Shown piece by piece: positions 61,141-64,000 of a DNA stretch of 64,000 bases (its first letter is position 1; each line of letters starts with the position of its first letter). The translations under genes and the position numbers were made by a program. Origin of the DNA: JAAFJT01 sp043744275 (GTDB lineage: Bacteria; Bacteroidota; Bacteroidia; Chitinophagales; Saprospiraceae); assembly GCA_043744275.1 (NCBI GenBank), contig JAYTUY010000109.1:17956-81955 (forward strand), given 5' to 3'. The notes under the pieces were generated by a model. The model searched no databases and was not told where the DNA came from. It was given only the letters and a program-made list of their open reading frames with translations.

Positions 61141-63014
61141 TTAACAATAAGTTGCATTGAAATAAAATGCTCTTTCGTAATTTCCTCTCCATTTAAAACA
61201 CATTCAACCAAAACAACCGCCTTGCGAATTGATTTTAAACACTCATATTGCAAAGCATGCAACTCATTCAATTCTTCAATATAGCTCTTGGTTTTAGGCA
61301 ATTTTGACATATTGCCCTTGTGAATCAGCGTTTTAGCTATCAACGAATCCAACGTTTTTGAAAAATAATCTTTTGCTGATGTAAGCCTCTGCGCTACATG
61401 TGATAGGTTGGGCGTATTCGTATCGAGCAACTCGTGAAGCTGTCGAAGAAAGGCCGTAGCATGTTTTTCAGACGGTTCAATCATTTCAAAAAGTTCAGTT
61501 GCCCACGTTAAATGCTTTTGCTTTTCAGAATTTTTTTCACTTTTATCATAACTCAAAACATGCTTGCCCCAAGACGAAACAAGCGGCGTAAAATTGAAAG
61601 ATTTATATACAAAATTCTTCAAAAATGCATAAATCTCTACTTCCAAAATGCCCGTTATTTCCTCCGACCCTTTTTTATTTGAAGCAAAACGAATGACTTG
61701 AGCATCGCTATTAATGCCATTAAAATTGATTTTTGAACTTAAAATCAAGCCATTTAATGATTTTAACCTTGATAATGCCACATAAACTTGACCTGGGGCG
61801 AATGCTCCATTGACATCAATAACTGCGCGTTCAAATGTCAAGCCCTGACTTTTATGCACTGTAATTGCCCAAGCCAATTTGACTGGATATTGCGTAAAAG
61901 TGCCCGTTATTTCCTCTTCAATCTCTTTTGTGGTCTCATCTACGGTGTATTTTTTGTTGCGCCATTCATATTTTTCTAAGGTTAGTTTTTCAGTTTCATC
62001 TTTAAAACGAACCTTTATTTCATTGTCTTCAATGCTATCAACTATGCCGATTTTACCATTAAAATATCGCTGACGCCCCATTGGATCATTTTTGATAAAT
62101 ATAATTTGAGCACCTTTTTTTAAAACCAAATCCTTTTCAGTTGGAAAACTAAATGGTGGGAAATCGCCTTCAATTTCTGCTGCGAAAATAAAGGCTTTAT
62201 CGGTCAAAGCCTCTAATGCCGCGTGGTTTTGAGCTGCAGCTTTGGCATTGTGCGTCGTAAGCGTGATGTAACTATCTTCGGTAGTAGGCTTAAAATTGGG
62301 TTGATAATATTGATTCAAAATAGCCATATCGGTGGTTTCGATGCGGTTATTCCTCAAATTATCTAAAATATTGATGAAATTGATGTCGTCTTGCCGATAT
62401 ATTTTCTCGAGTTCAATGTACAGCGGCTTCTCCTCTTGCAAAACCTTCGCATGAAAAAAGAAAACACCCTCATAATAATTTTTCAAAATTTCCCATTCTT
62501 CATTTTTGACAACAGGCGGCAATTGCATCAAATCGCCAATAAAAAGCACTTGAACACCGCCAAATGGTGTAAAATAATTGCTCCTCACTGATCGCAACAC
62601 ATTATCAATAGCATCCAAAATATCTGCGCGCAACATACTCACTTCATCAATAATCAATAGCTCCAAATTCTTCAAAATCGCCCGTTTGGTAGCGTGCATT
62701 TGCATATGCTTTTTGAGCGTTTGCTTATTATTCACGACTACATTTGGGTTGAAAATTTCAGGAAAATAATCAATTGGTATAAATGAGCCGAACGGCAATT
62801 GAAATTGGGAATGAATCGTCACACCACCTGCATTAATAGCAGCGATGCCCGTAGGTGCTACAACAATCGCTTTTTTATGCGTTTTTTGAATGATTTCTCT
62901 TAAAAAAGTCGTCTTGCCAGTACCAGCTTTCCCTGTGAGAAAGACAGATTTATTGGTTTGATTGATGAATTTTGACGCCAATACTGAGGGGTCTGATGCT
63001 GTTGGTTTTGACAT
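61134..63014 (-). CDS. Pif1/RecD-like SF1 helicase
   Basis: 626 residues. Walker A GKAGTGKTT (28-36), motif II IIDEVSM (about 115-121), FIGDLMQLPPV (motif III), VHKSQGLTFE (motif V) and VYVALSRL (motif VI) define a PIF1-type 5'-3' DNA helicase with a UvrD_C_2 end. A helical C-terminal extension (about residues 460-626) follows, with SYIEELNELHAL near the end. It unwinds DNA in replication or recombination. It overlaps the convergent PLP-enzyme gene by 7 bases. The word copy at 62983 is read DPSV at residues 8-11. Confidence 0.9.
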   Translation of the reverse strand: MSKPTASDPSVLASKFINQTNKSVFLTGKAGTGKTTFLREIIQKTHKKAIVVAPTGIAAINAGGVTIHSQFQLPFGSFIPIDYFPEIFNPNVVVNNKQTLKKHMQMHATKRAILKNLELLIIDEVSMLRADILDAIDNVLRSVRSNYFTPFGGVQVLFIGDLMQLPPVVKNEEWEILKNYYEGVFFFHAKVLQEEKPLYIELEKIYRQDDINFINILDNLRNNRIETTDMAILNQYYQPNFKPTTEDSYITLTTHNAKAAAQNHAALEALTDKAFIFAAEIEGDFPPFSFPTEKDLVLKKGAQIIFIKNDPMGRQRYFNGKIGIVDSIEDNEIKVRFKDETEKLTLEKYEWRNKKYTVDETTKEIEEEITGTFTQYPVKLAWAITVHKSQGLTFERAVIDVNGAFAPGQVYVALSRLKSLNGLILSSKINFNGINSDAQVIRFASNKKGSEEITGILEVEIYAFLKNFVYKSFNFTPLVSSWGKHVLSYDKSEKNSEKQKHLTWATELFEMIEPSEKHATAFLRQLHELLDTNTPNLSHVAQRLTSAKDYFSKTLDSLIAKTLIHKGNMSKLPKTKSYIEELNELHALQYECLKSIRKAVVLVECVLNGEEITKEHFISMQLIVNQ

Positions 63015-63036
63015 AATATGCGGGGTGATTATTCAC

Positions 63037-63044
63037 CAAATTTA
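63037..63044 (-). promoter_or_regulatory. -7 box of the helicase gene
   Basis: TAAATTTG on the minus strand, 23 bases before the ATG at 63014. Confidence 0.5.
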
Positions 63045-63208
63045 AAAATGACTCATAAAAAGTTTTAAGTTTATGTCGTTTGTAGCTTTTAAATTTATGT
63101 CAAAAGTAAAATTCATTTTCATAAAACAAACAATTTGTATAAAATTATTTTGCATTTTTATTGTTTGTATAAGTAAAAAAAATAGAGCTATTGTTTCAAT
63201 TATTACCT

Positions 63209-63904
63209 TTATTTTAATAAATTTTGAATGTGCTCTTCAAAATCATAAATCAATTTTTCTTCTAAATTTTGTCTGTTTTTATAAATCATTTGACCATCAT
63301 AAAAATAACGCATCATCCCATTTTTATCAATAATGACGATGCATGGACGCATTAATTTCATTTGAAAAAATTCATCAGGAAATGTATAAGCGTCTTCAAT
63401 TAATGGAAATTTCAAGGAGTTTTCTTTCAATTTCCGCTTCTCTTCCTCTTTCATTGGAAGGCTTGTAAAAGATAAAACGGCTAAACCATCCTTTGAATAT
63501 TTGTCAATCAATCTATTTAATTCAGGTATTTCATCATGAAAAGAATTGCTCCAAAACGACCAAAAATGAAGCACCAAAACGCGCCCATGATACGTTGAAG
63601 CTGATTGAGCATATCCCTCAGTATCTATGGCTTTAAAATCAGGAACAGGCTTGCTTGTTATATTTTGAAACAAACTGTTGCGTTTTGAATAATACAATTC
63701 ATTGATAGTTTTGATTTGTAACGCTCTTGCTAAAGCTGAGTCTTTTGGCATCGGAATATTTACCAATGAGTCATACATACTTTTACTCACAGTAATTGAC
63801 CCGCCGTTTTTTAATCCAAATTCAATACTTCCTTTTTCTCTATTTTGAGCAAAACAGATAGACAAAGCGATAGATAATAATATAAAAGTAATGAGGTATT
63901 TCAT
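63209..63904 (-). CDS. TlpA/redoxin-fold exported protein lacking the CxxC motif
   Basis: 231 residues with a signal peptide (1-19, ICFAQ). From about residue 86 it follows the TlpA/AlkHP redoxin pattern (VPDFKAIDTEGY, GRVLVLHFWSFWSNSFHDEIPEL, GLAVLSFTS, cis-Pro-like MRPCIVIIDKNG). The canonical WCxxC is W118-S-N-S-F122, so both redox cysteines are missing. It cannot act as a classical thiol-disulfide oxidoreductase; a binding or regulatory role is possible. A degenerate word at 63614 is read DTEGY. Confidence 0.8.
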   Translation of the reverse strand: MKYLITFILLSIALSICFAQNREKGSIEFGLKNGGSITVSKSMYDSLVNIPMPKDSALARALQIKTINELYYSKRNSLFQNITSKPVPDFKAIDTEGYAQSASTYHGRVLVLHFWSFWSNSFHDEIPELNRLIDKYSKDGLAVLSFTSLPMKEEEKRKLKENSLKFPLIEDAYTFPDEFFQMKLMRPCIVIIDKNGMMRYFYDGQMIYKNRQNLEEKLIYDFEEHIQNLLK

Positions 63905-64000
63905 CTTGTTACTGAACGGTAAAAAACCATAAGATAAAAAACACCCAAAAGAGGGTAAAAAAAAAGGATTTAATAGTACAATAATTGCCTATCAAATCCT

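Larger units (their letters stand above)
1760..62992. repeat. Dispersed uptake-sequence-like word TACTGAGGGG(G)T, 48 copies
   Basis: First base of each exact copy (core ACTGAGGGG[G/GG]T or its complement). Five-G, + strand: 1760, 11460, 15383, 16718, 18384, 21402, 22786, 26146, 29383, 34774, 40369, 43797, 57454, 60227, 60931. Five-G, - strand: 4289, 6966, 16693, 21841, 22095, 26816, 26890, 29970, 30904, 37220, 52707, 59404. Four-G, +: 7560, 8416, 9424, 13674, 17536, 23572, 35016, 36282, 62983. Four-G, -: 6061, 7756, 16163, 38032, 49050, 49328, 53830, 54658, 57311. Six-G: 51723 (-), 53120 (+), 56052 (-). A T precedes the core in all but the copy at 60227. Near matches: 2194, 3676, 15085, 24749, 34020, 36842, 39136, 43670, 45498, 48316, 54165, 55617, 57166, 63614. 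35 copies are in genes and 13 between them. Function is not known from sequence; a DNA uptake or recognition word is the leading inference. Confidence 0.95.

Noticed and set aside
1760..62992. The dispersed word as a Chi or KOPS-type replication-oriented signal
   Set aside because: Copies are evenly split between strands over 64 kb (25 to 23). Chi and KOPS words are strongly co-oriented with replication. A window spanning the origin or terminus could mask this, so it is disfavoured, not excluded.
1..64000. tRNA or rRNA genes
   Set aside because: I looked for T-arm GTTCGAATC/GTTCAAATC-type sequences and for conserved rRNA words on both strands and saw none outside coding text. A covariance-model scan would be decisive.

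Overview
The window is a low-GC (roughly 35-40%) chromosomal segment of a Bacteroidota bacterium. Three things support this. There are type IX secretion (T9SS) components and sorting tails: a plug protein, type A tails and a type B tail. Many genes are preceded by the Bacteroidota sigma -7 box TAnnTTTG, with weak or absent Shine-Dalgarno sequences. The family content (DUF5103, half-length asparaginase, short LeuA, ddl next to a PASTA gene) also fits. Genus cannot be named from the sequence. No rRNA, tRNA, CRISPR array, prophage or intact insertion sequence was seen.

Layout. 0-2.2 kb: end of an ATPase-TOPRIM (OLD/AbiL/PARIS-like) defence-type operon and a small membrane protein. 2.2-8 kb: M14 carboxypeptidase, sugar mutarotase, PASTA protein, D-Ala-D-Ala ligase and a PaaG-like isomerase. 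8-16.7 kb: T9SS plug protein, DUF4143 ATPase, SGNH hydrolase, an 897-residue secreted coiled coil, two short-chain dehydrogenases and an orphan antitoxin-like gene. 16.7-31.9 kb: glycosidase-like lipoprotein, patatin, YkuK, asparaginase-like protein, CsaA, secreted esterase, a type B sorted repeat protein, LeuA, a TPR-like protein and an MFS transporter. 31.9-35.8 kb: a motif-poor accessory block with an MqsR-like toxin and MqsA-Panacea antitoxin, a hydrolase, an M50-like protease and a hypothetical. 35.9-41.5 kb: molybdopterin oxidoreductase, lipoprotein and a two-component system. 41.6-47.7 kb: one giant LamG/Ig-like T9SS surface protein broken by two frameshifts. 48-64 kb: housekeeping and envelope genes (DUF2461, a nuclease/phosphatase, OmpA, PepT, an ABC permease, PdxH, bacilliredoxin, a papain-like protein, a PLP enzyme, a Pif1-like helicase, a redoxin-fold protein) plus one broken Rpn-type nuclease gene.

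The outstanding feature is a short non-palindromic word, TACTGAGGGG(G)T. I counted 48 copies with 4, 5 or 6 Gs (25 on +, 23 on -), plus about 14 near matches. About 0.1 copy of a 10-mer would be expected by chance in a random 64 kb sequence. 35 copies lie inside genes and occupy all five reading frames that contain no stop codon (encoding TEGV/TEGY, LRG, PSV, PLS, PQY), so the word is kept at the DNA level and not for its protein product. A perfect inverted pair forms a terminator at 16.7 kb, and other copies sit in terminator hairpins. This resembles the DNA uptake sequences of Neisseriaceae and Pasteurellaceae in frequency, orientation balance and terminator use, but with an unrelated sequence. 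One frameshift of the giant surface gene falls exactly on a damaged copy of the word.

A second layer is a set of unrelated long inverted repeats in intergenic spaces (7.9, 14.5, 19.2, 21.5, 34.8 and 59.8 kb) and word-like AT-rich simple repeats in several leaders.
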